From Neisseriaceae bacterium (GTDB taxonomy: Bacteria > Pseudomonadota > Gammaproteobacteria > Burkholderiales > Neisseriaceae): a stretch of DNA of 24,080 nt. Of this stretch, positions 23,420 through 24,080 are shown piece after piece; position 1 is the first letter of the stretch, and the number at the start of each line of letters is the position of its first letter. The notes beneath the pieces were generated by a model that was not told the origin of the DNA, ran no database searches, and was given only the letters and a program-made list of their open reading frames with translations. A program made the position numbers and the translations under genes. Location of the stretch: contig JASLBZ010000008.1 in NCBI GenBank assembly GCA_030146285.1, positions 1 through 24,080 of the forward strand. The letters are read 5' to 3'.

Positions 23420-24080
23420 ATGAGCTGGGACATTCCGTGGGGCAGTATTTTTCTTTGTTTGCATATCTTCTTTACCGTAGGCATTAGCTTTCGTTTGTTG
23501 TTTCAAAAACGTGCGGTTGGGGTGATTTTGGGCTGGCTGGTGTTGTTGTTTGCCTTCCCTGGTTTTGGTGTTGTGGCCTATTTGTTAATAGGTGAGCCTA
23601 AGCTTGGCCGTTCGCGTGAAAAACGCCAAGGTGAGATGACCAGTTTTTATCGGGAATTTAGCCAAAATCATTTACCCGATTTGAATTTACACAATTCAAC
23701 ATCAACAGATTTAAGTGCCAAGCAAATTGGCATGAGTAAGTTGGCCGCACGGCTAACCGGTTTTGTGCCGGTAGATGGCAATGAAATGACGCTATTAAAT
23801 AGCACTGATGCCATTTTAGACCAAATGATTGATGACATTAACCATGCCAAAGACTCTTGTTTGCTTGAGTTTTACATTGTGGAGCCTGCAGGGCGCGTAG
23901 AAAAATTATTGCATGCTTTGATTGAAGCGCGTGCTCGTGGCATTAGCTGTAAATTGTTGGTTGATGCCGTGGGTAGCCACCATTTTTGCAAAAGCATTTG
24001 GCCTGCAAAACTTGAATCTGCTGGCATTCCTGTTACCCAAGCGTTAACCGTTGGTCCCATCAAAACTTGGTTTGTCCGAA
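23420..24080 (+). CDS. cls: Cardiolipin synthase, N-terminal part, cut by window edge
   Basis: An open frame of about 220 codons running off the right end. It begins with ATG at 23420 after AGAGG. Two membrane helices lie at about residues 8-28 and 34-57, with the PLD-nuclease N-terminal signature FAFPGFGVVAYLLIGEPKLGR. The start of the first phospholipase D domain follows: FVPVDGNEMTLLNSTDAILDQM, then CLLEFYIVEPAGRVEKLLHAL and GISCKLLVDAVGS. The HKD motifs themselves would come just past the edge. Cardiolipin synthase joins two phosphatidylglycerol molecules, or PG and a second donor, at the inner membrane. It lies 8 bases downstream of the phosphatase and is surely co-transcribed with it. 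Confidence 0.92.
   Translation, partial: MSWDIPWGSIFLCLHIFFTVGISFRLLFQKRAVGVILGWLVLLFAFPGFGVVAYLLIGEPKLGRSREKRQGEMTSFYREFSQNHLPDLNLHNSTSTDLSAKQIGMSKLAARLTGFVPVDGNEMTLLNSTDAILDQMIDDINHAKDSCLLEFYIVEPAGRVEKLLHALIEARARGISCKLLVDAVGSHHFCKSIWPAKLESAGIPVTQALTVGPIKTWFVR

Noticed and set aside
23668..24063. Minus-strand frames of 60 to 63 codons near the right edge
   Set aside because: They lie opposite the partial cardiolipin synthase, which reads openly from 23420 to the edge.
1..24080. Defence island, prophage, insertion sequence, CRISPR or biosynthetic cluster
   Set aside because: All sizeable reading frames belong to conserved housekeeping families in packed or conserved arrangements; no integrase, transposase, Cas, restriction or repeat-spacer pattern is visible.

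Overview
This window looks like chromosomal core sequence from an AT-leaning betaproteobacterium, most probably a member of the Neisseriaceae. Four things point there. TrpA, AccD and a secreted parvulin-type isomerase resemble the Neisseria proteins as I recall them. The order isomerase, YciI-like protein, septation protein YciB, then divergent fimV matches the neighbourhood of the meningococcal fimV homologue tspA. The cluster fimV-truA-trpF-trpB-trpA-accD is a conserved proteobacterial arrangement. Finally, the window carries several copies of a 10 to 12 base word matching Neisseriaceae DNA uptake sequence dialects (AGGCTGCCTGAA and AGGCAGCCTGAA). I cannot name the genus from sequence alone.

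Layout: 1-1124 is the 3' part of a membrane glycosyltransferase. ubiG (1242-1970) and plsC (2130-2891) follow on the plus strand, each closed by a clear hairpin terminator. The minus-strand block orn-pgi-pncC (5639 down to 2954) is packed with a zero-base junction and an 8-base overlap. On the plus strand, an M48 CAAX-type protease and rsgA (5762-7867) are 3 bases apart and meet two tandem secreted peptidyl-prolyl isomerases (9606 down to 7934) at a shared bidirectional terminator. Next on the minus strand come yciB and a YciI-like gene, then a 480-base AT-rich divergent region, then fimV/tspA (11219-14302), truA, trpF-trpB-trpA and accD. After another terminator come hflX and pssA, a convergent small membrane protein (DUF4870-like), hemE, a secreted dual-specificity-type phosphatase and the start of a cardiolipin synthase cut by the window edge.

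Functionally this is mostly housekeeping: envelope lipid synthesis (plsC, accD, pssA, cls), tryptophan synthesis, heme and ubiquinone synthesis, RNA turnover and modification (orn, truA), ribosome-associated GTPases (rsgA, hflX), periplasmic folding factors and the pilus/polar-assembly protein FimV. I see no phage, insertion sequence, CRISPR array, toxin-antitoxin or defence locus, no tRNA or rRNA, and no clear new system. The points most worth a second look are the uptake-sequence-like repeats, the phosphatase-cls pair and the repeat-rich acidic domain of FimV.
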